A DNA stretch of 64,000 nt, taken from contig UQWM01000007.1 of the NCBI GenBank assembly GCA_900544795.1, positions 1 through 64,000 of the forward strand, read 5' to 3'. Source of the stretch: an uncultured Phascolarctobacterium sp. GTDB lineage: Bacteria > Bacillota > Negativicutes > Acidaminococcales > Acidaminococcaceae. Within the stretch, counting starts at the first letter, position 1, and every line of letters begins with the position of its first letter. The notes under the pieces are model-generated. The model was not told the origin of the DNA and searched no databases. It saw nothing but the letters and a program-made list of their open reading frames with translations. This document shows, piece by piece, positions 9,405-18,319 of the stretch. Both the position numbers and the translations under genes were made by a program.

Positions 9405-9456
9405 TCATCGTCCTGCAAACTATCAAATTATCAGCACTGCGTCCACAGGCAGTGTT

Positions 9457-9942
9457 TTAAAACATTATGTCGCCGGGTTCGTAATCAACGGTAGTCTTAA
9501 CAAAGGCCAATTCGTTGCAGTACGGATACTGCGGACAATAGACACATTCCTTCCAGACTTTTTGCGGCAGCTTTTCCTTAGCCGTTTCGATATAATCGCA
9601 TTTAGCGAAAAATCCTGGCTGATAAGTGAGGGTAAAGAACATTTTTACGCCGCGCTCAAGGCCGTCGGCTTCCAGCAGTTCTACCATTTTGCGGCCAATG
9701 CCCTGGGTCTTGCGTTCCGGGTCGACTGCCAGCGAACGGATCTCGGCCAGACGGTCCCAAACAAAGTGCAGTGCGCCGCAGCCAACCACATGATTGTTCT
9801 CAACGGCCACCACATAATCGCGCAGGTTTTCATAAATGGAATTACGCGAACGGGGCAGCATCAAGCCTTCTGTGGCATAATCATTGAGCAGTTTGTGCAG
9901 CTTCTCTACATCGTCAAAAGTAGCGGAGCGATAAATAATCAT
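9457..9942 (-). CDS. GNAT acetyltransferase, N-acetylglutamate synthase-like
   Basis: A 161-residue single-domain GNAT protein. The acetyl-CoA pyrophosphate loop is Gln80-Gly81-Ile-Gly83 in RKTQGIGRKMVELL. The block LPRSRNSIYENLRDYVVA and the following VVGCGALHF resemble the acetyltransferase domain of ArgA-type N-acetylglutamate synthases, so a role in arginine biosynthesis is plausible but unproven. A C-terminal cysteine group (Cys133, 136, 142 in ECVYCPQYPYCNE) could bind a metal. GGAG lies 7 bases before the ATG. No other arginine gene is nearby. Confidence 0.8.
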   Translation of the reverse strand: MIIYRSATFDDVEKLHKLLNDYATEGLMLPRSRNSIYENLRDYVVAVENNHVVGCGALHFVWDRLAEIRSLAVDPERKTQGIGRKMVELLEADGLERGVKMFFTLTYQPGFFAKCDYIETAKEKLPQKVWKECVYCPQYPYCNELAFVKTTVDYEPGDIMF

Positions 9943-10007
9943 GGGCGCACTCCTTTCGTCTTATTTTCTCAATATTACCATTATTAGCAGTGAAACACAA
10001 TATTTTT

Positions 10008-10730
10008 TTACAGACGTTCCTTCAGCAGGTCGGCAGCGGCAGCCAAAGCTACCAGCATCGCCGCCGGACGGGGCGGACAGCCGGGAACAGCTATATCTAC
10101 CGGCAGAACTTTATCCAGCGCGCCCACTACCGCATAGGTAGCTCCGTAGGTTTCTCCACCGGCAGCACAGGCGCCGCAGGCCATCACCAGTTTAGGACCT
10201 TCCATAGCCTCGTAAGTCATGCGCACCGCCTGCTCCAAATTACGGGTCACTACGCCCGTCACCATCACCATATCGGCATGGCGGGGTGAAGCCACAAAGG
10301 CAATGCCAAAACGGTGCAGGTCGTACAACGGATTGCTTAAAGCGGCCATTTCAAAATCACAGGCGTTGCAGCTGCCGGCATCCAAGTGGCGTACATGCAG
10401 CGAGCGACCCAGCTTGGCGTGTATCTCACGCATTACGACGGTCTGAGCCTCGGTCAATATCTCTGGCAAAGCGTCTTCGCTGGTATGTGCTAACGCACCC
10501 TCAGTACAGGCCTCCACGCACTTACCGCAAAACAAACAGCGCTTGTAGTCGATGCATGGCTTGCCATTTTGCAGCTGCATAGCGCCTACCGGGCACACCT
10601 GGGCGCACCTGCCGCAGGCAGCGCAGCTTTGATTACAGGCCAGCTGTCCCCGCAGACGCACTGCGCCGCTGGTAGTTACGTCTTCTGTCGTTATCCTATT
10701 GGCAAAAATGCCCTCTAATAATTTCAGCAT
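10008..10730 (-). CDS. hyfI: Group 4 [NiFe]-hydrogenase small subunit fused to a 2[4Fe-4S] ferredoxin (HyfH-HyfI fusion)
   Basis: A 240-residue two-domain protein. Residues about 30-80 are a ferredoxin with C36-x2-C39-x2-C42-x3-C46-P and C65-x2-C68-x2-C71-x3-C75. From about 110 comes a NuoB/HycG-type small subunit with proximal-cluster cysteines 121, 124, 188 and 218 (GSCNACDFEM, GACAAGG, PGCPPRP). In E. coli these functions are on separate proteins (HyfH/HycF and HyfI/HycG). The subunit passes electrons between a soluble donor and the nickel site. It is the last gene of the hyf operon, and its start is 12 bases after the large-subunit stop. Confidence 0.9.
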   Translation of the reverse strand: MLKLLEGIFANRITTEDVTTSGAVRLRGQLACNQSCAACGRCAQVCPVGAMQLQNGKPCIDYKRCLFCGKCVEACTEGALAHTSEDALPEILTEAQTVVMREIHAKLGRSLHVRHLDAGSCNACDFEMAALSNPLYDLHRFGIAFVASPRHADMVMVTGVVTRNLEQAVRMTYEAMEGPKLVMACGACAAGGETYGATYAVVGALDKVLPVDIAVPGCPPRPAAMLVALAAAADLLKERL

Positions 10731-10742
10731 CGTCGTTCCTCC

Positions 10743-12242
10743 CTAGCGGTCCAAGCAGGCATAGCACAGCTCAAAGCTTTTATTGATCAGCGGAAAATCG
10801 GGAATAATGTCGCCCTGCACCGCAATGGTCAGGGCAGGCCAGTTGGGATACGAAGCCGAGCGGACGAATAATCTTTCGATACAACCAGCCTCGTCCAGCA
10901 TCAGCCAGTGCAAATCGCTGCCCCGAGCCGATTCGCTTATGCCCCAGCTACCGGTCAGCGTCGTATAAGTAAGATCCACAGCAGCCAGCGGCGAAGTATC
11001 CTTCGCCAGCAGCTCCAAAGTCTTTCTAATAAGCTTCATTGATTCGGCCACTTCGCCCATGCGTACCTGCAAACGGGCGTACACGTCGCCGTCAGTCTTT
11101 GTTACCACGTTAAAGGGCAGCTCGCCATATAAGCCATAGGGCAGGTCTTTGCGACAGTCACAGGCCACGTCAGAGGCTCTGGCGCCTACACCGACAAGAG
11201 CCAGGTCCACAGCTGTGCTTTTACGGATGATTCCTGTAGTTTTAGCACGGTTCAAAAAACCGCCCTGTTCGGCGATTATATGCTCGATGTCATTATATTC
11301 GCTTTCGACTTTGGCTAAAGTCTCAGTTATCGTAGCGCAAAGCTCCGGAGTCAGGTCGTATTTTACGCCGCCTGGGATCACCAGCCCACGCAGGAAACGG
11401 TTGCCGCTGATCGCTTCGTTGCAGCGCATCAATACTTCTTTTAACCGGCTGCCCATACTGATGATGGGCGAAAAGCCCACACCAGCACACATATTGCCCG
11501 TATCGCCCACATGGTTGTATAAACGTTCCATTTCAGCAGCTACGGTGCGAATGAGCCAGGCCCGACGAGGCACAGGCTTATCCGCGAGCTTTTCCAACGC
11601 CTGGCAGTAGGACAGGGTATTAGCCACCGAACAGGCGCCGCAGATGCGTTCTACCAGAAGCAGTGCTTCTGCGGGCGTTTTTCCCTCCACAGCCTTTTCG
11701 ATACCACGATGGGTAAAAAACAGCTTGGCGTCCAACTGCAAAATGGCTTCGCCTGCCTGGCTGAACCGAAAATGACCCGGTTCGATGATGCCCGCATGGA
11801 TAGGCCCTACCGGCACTTCAAACAGTCCTTCGCCGTGGGATACCGCCATTTCACAGGCACGCTCACCATGCACATCGGCATCGACGGCCACGTTTTTACG
11901 CAGCGGGTAGAAGCCTTCGGGATAAGTTTCGTGCAGCACCAACGGCCGCAGGTCAGGGTGCCCTTCCGGCACAAAGCCAAACATATCGTGCAGCTCGCGC
12001 TCGTACCAGGCCGCCGCAGGCAGCACCGGCGTCAACGCCGCATAATGCAGGTCGCTGCCAGCGTCAAATTCCGCTTTCAGCACGTCGATATCGTGCTTTT
12101 CTTTATTTTCAAACAGGCAGTAAATAGCATAACCACCGCCCAACCTGGTTTCATCGGCACCAAACATGGCCGTCAGCGGATGCCTGCCCCCGTGGGAGTA
12201 AATATTGGCCGCTCCCCGCAGCCCTTCAGGTTTGACCTTCAT
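10743..12242 (-). CDS. hyfG: Group 4 [NiFe]-hydrogenase large subunit with NuoC-like N-terminal domain
   Basis: A 499-residue HyfG/HycE-like protein. The N-terminal 140 residues are a NuoC/30-kDa domain with the WYERELHDMFG signature near 80-90. The nickel ligands are two CxxC pairs: RICGACSVAN (Cys201, Cys204; a His common in the family is Asn208 here) and ELCYACLDR at the extreme C-terminus (Cys493, Cys496). The protein stops right after that Arg, where HycE is cut by its maturation protease, so no C-terminal extension exists. Asp-Pro before the last pair is replaced by Glu-Leu. TGATG couples the start at 12242 to hyfF. Confidence 0.9.
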   Translation of the reverse strand: MKVKPEGLRGAANIYSHGGRHPLTAMFGADETRLGGGYAIYCLFENKEKHDIDVLKAEFDAGSDLHYAALTPVLPAAAWYERELHDMFGFVPEGHPDLRPLVLHETYPEGFYPLRKNVAVDADVHGERACEMAVSHGEGLFEVPVGPIHAGIIEPGHFRFSQAGEAILQLDAKLFFTHRGIEKAVEGKTPAEALLLVERICGACSVANTLSYCQALEKLADKPVPRRAWLIRTVAAEMERLYNHVGDTGNMCAGVGFSPIISMGSRLKEVLMRCNEAISGNRFLRGLVIPGGVKYDLTPELCATITETLAKVESEYNDIEHIIAEQGGFLNRAKTTGIIRKSTAVDLALVGVGARASDVACDCRKDLPYGLYGELPFNVVTKTDGDVYARLQVRMGEVAESMKLIRKTLELLAKDTSPLAAVDLTYTTLTGSWGISESARGSDLHWLMLDEAGCIERLFVRSASYPNWPALTIAVQGDIIPDFPLINKSFELCYACLDR

Positions 12243-13729
12243 CAAAATTGACCGCCTCCCACTATCCGTACCGCCTGCGCCAGCAGGTCTTCAAGGTACG
12301 GTATTTGACTGATGCCTGCGCCGATAACGATACTGCCCAGCAATAGCACCGCCATAATAGGCGTGTCCACGCAGTCCAGCAGGTCGCCCACCGGCTTGCG
12401 TTTAGCCTTGTCGCACAGCATCCGCATGGCATGGTACAAAATACCGATCAGGATGCCTGCCAGCAGCACGATGATAATGCAGCCCAGCAGATAATGCCCG
12501 CTTAAAAACAGGCTGTATAGAATGTAAAATTTACTAAAAAACAAACCCAGCGGCGGCATACCTAAAATACCGATGATGCCCAGCAGCCAGAAAGTGGCCG
12601 TATGCGGTACATCGCCGATCATGCCGTGGATACGCATCATATTTTTCGTCTGGTATTCCTGCACGATGGTGCCGGCGATATAAAACAGCACAAACTTGAT
12701 CAGCGCGTGGTTGAACATATGCACCAGCGTCGCACCAATGGATATCTGGCTGAACACGCCGATACCGGCGATCATAAGGCCGATGTTCTCCATCGAAGAA
12801 TAGGCCAGCATCCGCTTGACGTCGCGCTGCACCACTACAAAGGGCACAGCTATGGCTATCGTCAAGGCAGCAAAGCTCAGGCACAGGGTACTGATAAAAT
12901 CAACCCCCACTGTGGGCATCACCACGATGATATTGCGCAGCAGCACATAAATGGCGCAGGTACACAGTGCCCCCGAAAGCAGGCCGCTGGTCAGCGACGG
13001 TGCTTCCGCATAAGCGTCGGGCAGCCAGGTGTGCATAGGCGCCATACCGATCTTGGTGCCGTAACCGATAAAGATGAACAAAAAGGCCAGCTTAGTTAAG
13101 GATGGATTGAGCATGGCAGCGTGCTCGGTCAGCCACAGCCAGCTCAATGCCTTTTCTGCGCCTAAAGCCGAGATCTGCGCGTAGTATAGGATCATGGTGC
13201 CCAAAAGGGCCAGACAAATACCGACAGTACAAACCATAACATATTTCCAAGTGGCTTCCAAAGCGCCCCGGTTAAACTTAAATGCTACTAAAAAAGCCGA
13301 AACCAGCGTCGTCGCTTCGATAGCGACCCACATCAGGCCTAAGTTTTTAACAACCAAAACTAAAAACATCGTCCAGGCAAACATCTGGAACAAGGCATAA
13401 TAACGCCCCAGCCGCTCAGGTGAACGGCTCAGATACTCGCGGTTGCGTTCGTGCAGTAAATAGGATTTGGAAGCCCACGCTGCCGCCACATATAAAGTAG
13501 TAACGATCAGTAAAACCCAAAAGCTGAGGGCGTCCAAATAAACATATTCGCTGTTAAAGGGCTGCCCCGGTGTAAAACGCTGCGCCAACAGCACCACTAC
13601 ACCGCCTGCGGCCGTCGCCGTCAAACGGTTCAGCCAGTGCAGCACGTTGCCGCTGCCCAAAACGCCGCTTACAGTCAAAACCGCAAACACCGGCGGCAGG
13701 GCGAAAAGGATATAGATCAGTTCCAGCAT
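12242..13729 (-). CDS. hyfF: Hydrogenase-4 membrane subunit HyfF (NuoN/MrpD-like proton channel)
   Basis: A 495-residue polytopic protein of the proton-conducting complex I/Mrp antiporter superfamily, with about a dozen hydrophobic segments. Family marks are the conserved helix with IEATTLVSAFLVAFK, GYGTKIGMAPMHTWLPDAYAEAPS with its Lys and His, and DVKRMLAYSSMENIG. It is the second antiporter-like subunit of the complex and sits with HyfB, HyfE and HyfC in the membrane arm. AAGGGG lies 8 bases before the ATG, and the stop overlaps the hyfG start by one base. Confidence 0.93.
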   Translation of the reverse strand: MLELIYILFALPPVFAVLTVSGVLGSGNVLHWLNRLTATAAGGVVVLLAQRFTPGQPFNSEYVYLDALSFWVLLIVTTLYVAAAWASKSYLLHERNREYLSRSPERLGRYYALFQMFAWTMFLVLVVKNLGLMWVAIEATTLVSAFLVAFKFNRGALEATWKYVMVCTVGICLALLGTMILYYAQISALGAEKALSWLWLTEHAAMLNPSLTKLAFLFIFIGYGTKIGMAPMHTWLPDAYAEAPSLTSGLLSGALCTCAIYVLLRNIIVVMPTVGVDFISTLCLSFAALTIAIAVPFVVVQRDVKRMLAYSSMENIGLMIAGIGVFSQISIGATLVHMFNHALIKFVLFYIAGTIVQEYQTKNMMRIHGMIGDVPHTATFWLLGIIGILGMPPLGLFFSKFYILYSLFLSGHYLLGCIIIVLLAGILIGILYHAMRMLCDKAKRKPVGDLLDCVDTPIMAVLLLGSIVIGAGISQIPYLEDLLAQAVRIVGGGQF

Positions 13730-13733
13730 CCCG

Positions 13734-14363
13734 TCACCCCTTCAGCTTTCTCAGCACGTTGGTGTCCGTCGTCATAAACGATAAACGCAAACGGCTGGTC
13801 AGGATAACGAGTACCATCACAGCTATCAGCACGTCCAAAAAAATGCCCATTTCGATTACCAGCGGCAAACCTTCGGTCATGGCCATACCCAAAAGATAGA
13901 TACCGTTTTCCATAGTTATCAGCCCCACCATCTGCATAATGGCACGGCTGCGCATCACGATCAGGGTCAGTCCCGTCAATATCATGACGATAGACATGGC
14001 TAAAATATCGCGACCCACTACGCCCGGCAGCATTTTATCAACGATCAGATAGCTAAGCACCAGAAAAAACGCCGTAGCGGCAGTAGAATAATTGACATTG
14101 ATATCCGAAACTATTTCGCGTTCGTTGGTCAGCTTGTCTACCAGCCGCAGCATGGCATAAGGGATAATAATGACTTTGACAACGATAGTCAGCAGCCCCG
14201 GCGCGTAAATATGCATGCCTTCACCGTGGGCGATGCCTGTAATAAAGCAGGCCAGCGCAATGATAGCCGACTGGACGCCGAGGCAGATGATGGCCCGGCG
14301 CAAGTCCATGATCCTGGTCTGCAAAAAGATAACAAACAATAAGACGATCACTAAAAAATTCAT
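13734..14363 (-). CDS. hyfE: Hydrogenase-4 membrane subunit HyfE
   Basis: A HyfE-type protein of about 209 residues with roughly six membrane helices, related to NuoK/MrpC plus an extra domain. Recognisable features are the N-terminal QTRIMDLRRAIICLGVQSA and the later GLITMENGIYLLGMAMTEGLPLVIEMGIFLDVLIAVMV block. It lies between the HyfC and HyfF genes as in other hyf operons. Of two adjacent ATGs I chose the second (14363), six bases from GGAGG; the first is only three bases away. Confidence 0.9.
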   Translation of the reverse strand: MNFLVIVLLFVIFLQTRIMDLRRAIICLGVQSAIIALACFITGIAHGEGMHIYAPGLLTIVVKVIIIPYAMLRLVDKLTNEREIVSDINVNYSTAATAFFLVLSYLIVDKMLPGVVGRDILAMSIVMILTGLTLIVMRSRAIMQMVGLITMENGIYLLGMAMTEGLPLVIEMGIFLDVLIAVMVLVILTSRLRLSFMTTDTNVLRKLKG

Positions 14364-14374
14364 CATACCCCTCC

Positions 14375-15259
14375 TTACTGCGCCACAACAGCCAGCAGCA
14401 ACAAAATGCCAGCCGCAGCCAGATACACGCGTACTTTGAACAAACGTATTTTATTATTCAGCGTTTCTACCACGCTCACAGCCGCAGCAGCCAGCAGCAC
14501 CTTCAGCACTAACGGCCAGGCCAGCGGCAGGTACAGCAGCGCAAACAACACTAAAAACACCAGCATTTTCAGCATACTGGCCCAATGGATAACAGCAAGC
14601 AGGCGACCGGAATACTCCAGCAGCATACATTCGTGGATCATCGTCAGCTCCAGATGTGTATCCGGGTTATCTACCGGGATACGCCCGTTTTCGGCCAGCA
14701 GCAGGCAAAAAAAGGCGATACAGGTCAGCACGCTGGCTACGCTCAAATACACCGTATGATAATCAAGCGCCATCCCTGCCAAAGTAGTACTGCCGCTGCG
14801 TAAAGCGTTCACCAGCACTGCCAAAAGCACCACCGGCTCCACCAACACCGAAATATAGATCTCGCGGGATCCGCCCATACCGCCAAAAGCGGTAGCAGTA
14901 TCCAGCGACGACAATGCCATAAAAAAGCGTCCCAGCGCCAAAACTCCGATAAACACAAACACGTCGCCGAAGCTAAGCTCAGCACCGAAGAAGTTGGGCA
15001 GCATCGACGCCGCAACCACTACGCTGGCAAAATAAACCAGAGGCGCGATAATAAAGATCAGGCTCGTATAGGGCGTCAGCACCGTCGGCTTCTGCCACCA
15101 TTTATACAGGTCAAAGTATTCTTGAAAAATACTGGAGCCAATACGGTTTTGCAGCAGCGCTTTGATTTTTTTAATGATGCCAGCTACCAAAGGGGCGCAT
15201 AGCAAAAGCAGCGCCGCCTGTGCCAGCAGCCAGCCCAGGTCGTAAATAAACATTGCCAT
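14375..15259 (-). CDS. hyfC: Hydrogenase-4 membrane subunit HyfC (NuoH-like)
   Basis: A 294-residue HyfC/HycD-type protein that anchors the hydrogenase module to the membrane, homologous to NuoH. Family marks include LLQNRIGSSIFQEYFDLYKWW near the N-terminus, AFGGMGGSREIYISVLVEP, and PVDNPDTHLELTMIHE with the conserved acidic residues. A TGATG junction with hyfB sets the ATG at 15259. An in-frame TTG five codons upstream is a weaker choice. G-rich sequence inside the hyfB end can act as ribosome site. Confidence 0.92.
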   Translation of the reverse strand: MAMFIYDLGWLLAQAALLLLCAPLVAGIIKKIKALLQNRIGSSIFQEYFDLYKWWQKPTVLTPYTSLIFIIAPLVYFASVVVAASMLPNFFGAELSFGDVFVFIGVLALGRFFMALSSLDTATAFGGMGGSREIYISVLVEPVVLLAVLVNALRSGSTTLAGMALDYHTVYLSVASVLTCIAFFCLLLAENGRIPVDNPDTHLELTMIHECMLLEYSGRLLAVIHWASMLKMLVFLVLFALLYLPLAWPLVLKVLLAAAAVSVVETLNNKIRLFKVRVYLAAAGILLLLAVVAQ

Positions 15260-17253
15260 CACATCGCCCCCCAAATCAATACCAGCAGCATGGCTATCAT
15301 CACATAGCTAACGTATAAACGCACACTGCCCTGCTGAATGCGGCGCAGGAAAGAAGCCGACCAAACCATATAATGCTGGACGGGAACATATAATTTTTCC
15401 GTAAACTGGTCAGGTATCGTCAGCTTGTACTCAACCTGACGGCCAAAATAGGAATGATCTTTTTTCAAATAAGTAGCGGTGCGCTGCGGTTTAAGCAAAA
15501 AGTCGAAAGCACGGCGCAAAGGTTTGGAAAAGCCTGTCGCCGAATACTGCTGCCGCGCCGTAGGATAAGTACCACAGTTCCAGGTAACATCACGGCGTAC
15601 AAAAACCTTACCGCCACAGACAGCCAAAGCTACCAGCAGCAGTACTACTGCAAACACGGCCACTAGCAGCAGCGGTGCATAAGCGGCATAACTGCCACTG
15701 CCGAACCACCACAGCTTCTGCACGTCGGAAAAGCTACGCCACAAAGCCTGCTGGCTTTGCACTGCCGGCTGCAACAGTGCCACTACCGGCCCGGGCACAA
15801 CGCCCAGCACCACAACCAGCACCGCAGCCAGGCCCATGCCTAAACGCATCGACCAATCGGCCTCATGTGCGTACTCAACCACTTTGCTGCGGGCGCGCCC
15901 TAAAAATACCACGCCATACAGGCGTACAAAGCATCCCACCGCCAAAGCGCTGGCCAGTCCAACCAAAACTAAAGCCACAGCCCCTAAAAGACGCAGTCCC
16001 TGCGCCTCACTGCTGTTGACCAAGGTCAGAAAGCTTTGCAGCATCAGCCACTCACCCACAAAACCGCCAGTCAGCGGCAAAGCGGCCAGCCCCATCGAAC
16101 CGATGAGGGTAAAGCCCGCCGTCCACGGCATCAGCTTCGCCAAACCGCCCATTTTTTCTATATCCTTGCTGCCTGTAGCGTGCAGTACCGAACCTGCCGA
16201 CATAAAGAGCAGCGATTTCATTACCGAATGATTTAAAGAATGCACCACCGCCGCTAAAAAACCAATCAGCGCATAGTCGTGCCTCGGAGTCGTCAGAAGC
16301 ACCATGCCGCAACCTATCGCCCCGAAAATAAGGCCCATATTCTCTACCGAAGAATATGCCAGTACCCGCTTCATATCCTTTTCCATCTGGGCATACAACG
16401 CACCCAAAACAGCCGACAGCAAACCTACCACCAGCACCAGCGCGCCCCACCAGAACTCCACAGTACCAAGGAACTGGAAGACGAAGCGGCCAAAGCCATA
16501 AACAGCTATCTTCAGCATCACACCGCTCATTAAAGCCGAAACATGGCTGGGCGCCGCCGGATGGGCATTAGGCAGCCACACATGCAGCGGCAGCAAGCCT
16601 GATTTTAAAGCAAAGCCCGCAAAGGCCGTCAAAAAAGCCGCATTACGCATAGTATCGCTCAGCTGCGCTTTACTCATAGAAGCGAAATCTAAAGCACCGG
16701 TCTGACTGCCAACCAGCAAAAAGGCGATCATGATCGCCGCAGTACCGATATGGGTCATAACCAAATACTGGTAAGCCGCATTGTGAGTCGCTTTCTTTTC
16801 TGCCTCGTGGTTCACCAGCAAAAAGCTTACCACAGCCATCAATTCCCAGGCCAGCAAAAAACTGAACACATCGGCGGCGATCAATACCAGCACCATCGTC
16901 AGCAAAAAGCCATTCCACAGGCTACCCAGAAGACGCAGCCGCTTACCCAGGTACCCCTTAGCATAGCCCCAGGCATAAATACTGGTCAAGGTTCCCGCCA
17001 ACCCTATTATCAATAAAAACACCGCGCTCCAGCGGTCGGCATTATAGGTAAAAAAGCCCACGCTGCCGCTCAGCGCTACTACGCTGCCATGCAGCAAATA
17101 GACCAACGCCTGCTGCAGCAAAACACCACTGCCCACTATGGCAGCCAGCGTAGCGCAATAATGAGCCGCCAGCTCCAGCTTTTTAGGCAGCAGTATCGAA
17201 CCTATACCAACACTATAAGCCGCGAGTGCTATATATAATAATTCCATCCCCAT
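15259..17253 (-). CDS. hyfB: Hydrogenase-4 membrane subunit HyfB (NuoL-like proton channel)
   Basis: First gene of the hyf operon, 664 residues with about 16 membrane segments. It carries the antiporter signature FALKSGLLPLHVWLPNAHPAAPSHVSALMSG and DMKRVLAYSSVENMGLIF, the conserved Glu of LAWELMAVVSFLLV, and a long hydrophilic C-terminal part like HyfB. It pumps ions in the membrane arm of the complex. Two ATGs two codons apart (17253, 17247) are candidates. AGAGG is three bases from the first and nine from the second, so the later start is quite possible. Transcription probably begins near 17292. Confidence 0.92.
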   Translation of the reverse strand: MGMELLYIALAAYSVGIGSILLPKKLELAAHYCATLAAIVGSGVLLQQALVYLLHGSVVALSGSVGFFTYNADRWSAVFLLIIGLAGTLTSIYAWGYAKGYLGKRLRLLGSLWNGFLLTMVLVLIAADVFSFLLAWELMAVVSFLLVNHEAEKKATHNAAYQYLVMTHIGTAAIMIAFLLVGSQTGALDFASMSKAQLSDTMRNAAFLTAFAGFALKSGLLPLHVWLPNAHPAAPSHVSALMSGVMLKIAVYGFGRFVFQFLGTVEFWWGALVLVVGLLSAVLGALYAQMEKDMKRVLAYSSVENMGLIFGAIGCGMVLLTTPRHDYALIGFLAAVVHSLNHSVMKSLLFMSAGSVLHATGSKDIEKMGGLAKLMPWTAGFTLIGSMGLAALPLTGGFVGEWLMLQSFLTLVNSSEAQGLRLLGAVALVLVGLASALAVGCFVRLYGVVFLGRARSKVVEYAHEADWSMRLGMGLAAVLVVVLGVVPGPVVALLQPAVQSQQALWRSFSDVQKLWWFGSGSYAAYAPLLLVAVFAVVLLLVALAVCGGKVFVRRDVTWNCGTYPTARQQYSATGFSKPLRRAFDFLLKPQRTATYLKKDHSYFGRQVEYKLTIPDQFTEKLYVPVQHYMVWSASFLRRIQQGSVRLYVSYVMIAMLLVLIWGAM

Positions 17254-17298
17254 CTACCTCTCATTCAACGCTTAAAAAACTTATAAAAAAACGTATAT

Positions 17299-17338
17299 AT
17301 TATACCATATTTACCATAATTTAGCACTGCTAAATTAT
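17299..17338 (-). promoter_or_regulatory. hyf operon promoter overlapped by an 11-bp perfect palindrome
   Basis: On the minus strand an extended -10, TGGTATAAT, has its hexamer at 17299-17304. The matching -35 position, about 17322-17327, falls in the middle of a perfect inverted repeat at 17316-17338. Each arm is 11 bases (ATAATTTAGCA) around a single central base. No good -35 hexamer is present. The arrangement is that of a dimeric regulator binding over the -35 region; the regulator is not identifiable from the sequence. Confidence 0.6.
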
Positions 17339-17371
17339 ACTGTGCCCTTGTAAAATCTGCGTTAATCTAAC

Positions 17372-17403
17372 AAAATCCCATCCGCAATCGTGGATAGGAT
17401 TTT
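17372..17403 (-). terminator. Intrinsic terminator after the amidohydrolase
   Basis: A 12-bp stem with one wobble (17372-17383 with 17392-17403) and an eight-base loop, eight bases past the amidohydrolase stop on the minus strand and ending in TTTTGTTAG. Confidence 0.8.
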
Positions 17404-17410
17404 GTTGGTT

Positions 17411-18283
17411 TTATAAAATTTTTTGAATACGGCTGTAAACTCGCAAAGCATTGCCATAGAAAAAGGCTTCATGCTGCTCTTCCGGTATCAGCTGCCGCAT
17501 GATCGCGATATAATCAGGAATATTGATCAAGGGCCAGTCACTACCGTACATCAGCTTGTCCCAACGGTTCATGTAACGCAACCACATACCCAGGTAATCA
17601 AAATAGCCCCGGTTCTGCCTGTAAAAATGCGGACCCGGTATCCCTTCCAAAAGCCCCGAAAGGTCGATCGCCACATTATCATTCTTCGTCGCCACTTCCG
17701 TCGCGTCCAAAAGCCATGGATTACCGCAGTGGCAGATAACAAACTGCACCTCGGGGAAATCGGCAGCCACTTCGTCCACCGTCAGTGGATGCCCGTAGCG
17801 CAGCTTGGCCGCAGGTGTTGCCGTATCGCCCGTATGTACCGCCACCGGCACATTATACTGCTTAGCCAACTCAAACAGCGGGTAATGCCTCTCATCGTAA
17901 ATGTAAACCGGCCGGTAACCCGGATAGAACTTGATGCCCAGACAATGAGGGTCGCTCATATAATATTCAAATTCCTGCGCCGTTTTTTCGGCGTTAGCTA
18001 AAGTAATGTCTTCGCTTTTAACGCCCAAACAATAACCCATGTTGGCAGGCTGGTTATAATGCTCACAGTCAAAGGGACCGCTCAGGTTTATCAGCCGGGG
18101 CGTACTGCCGCCAAAACGGACGGGAGCGTCCTCCGAATTACCCATGGCTACGGCAAAAACGATGCCGTTCTCCTCACAGATGCGCTGCCAGCAGGCAGCA
18201 GTATTCTGGTGGCCGGCGTTAGCCGCCACTTCGTAAAACTTATCTATATCGTAATAATGCATATGCGCGTCGATGATCTTCAT
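17411..18283 (-). CDS. Amidohydrolase-2 family metal-dependent hydrolase
   Basis: A 290-residue TIM-barrel hydrolase. The first metal motif is DAHMHYY at the N-terminus. Later candidate ligands are Lys in GIKFYPGY, His in VAVHTGDT and ICHCGNPW, and Asp in MYGSDWP, in the usual order. The substrate cannot be predicted; relatives act on aromatic acids, lactones or cyclic amides. The start at 18283 has AAGG nine bases upstream, while the ATG-like start further out has none. It is transcribed alone, ending at a terminator. Confidence 0.87.
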   Translation of the reverse strand: MKIIDAHMHYYDIDKFYEVAANAGHQNTAACWQRICEENGIVFAVAMGNSEDAPVRFGGSTPRLINLSGPFDCEHYNQPANMGYCLGVKSEDITLANAEKTAQEFEYYMSDPHCLGIKFYPGYRPVYIYDERHYPLFELAKQYNVPVAVHTGDTATPAAKLRYGHPLTVDEVAADFPEVQFVICHCGNPWLLDATEVATKNDNVAIDLSGLLEGIPGPHFYRQNRGYFDYLGMWLRYMNRWDKLMYGSDWPLINIPDYIAIMRQLIPEEQHEAFFYGNALRVYSRIQKIL

Positions 18284-18319
18284 AGCTTGCACCTTCTTTC
18301 GTACACTTCCATTATACAC

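Noticed and set aside
10743..12242. Calling the hyf large subunit a nickel-free complex I NuoD
   Set aside because: Both CxxC pairs for nickel are kept, unlike NuoD, so a hydrogenase is the better reading.
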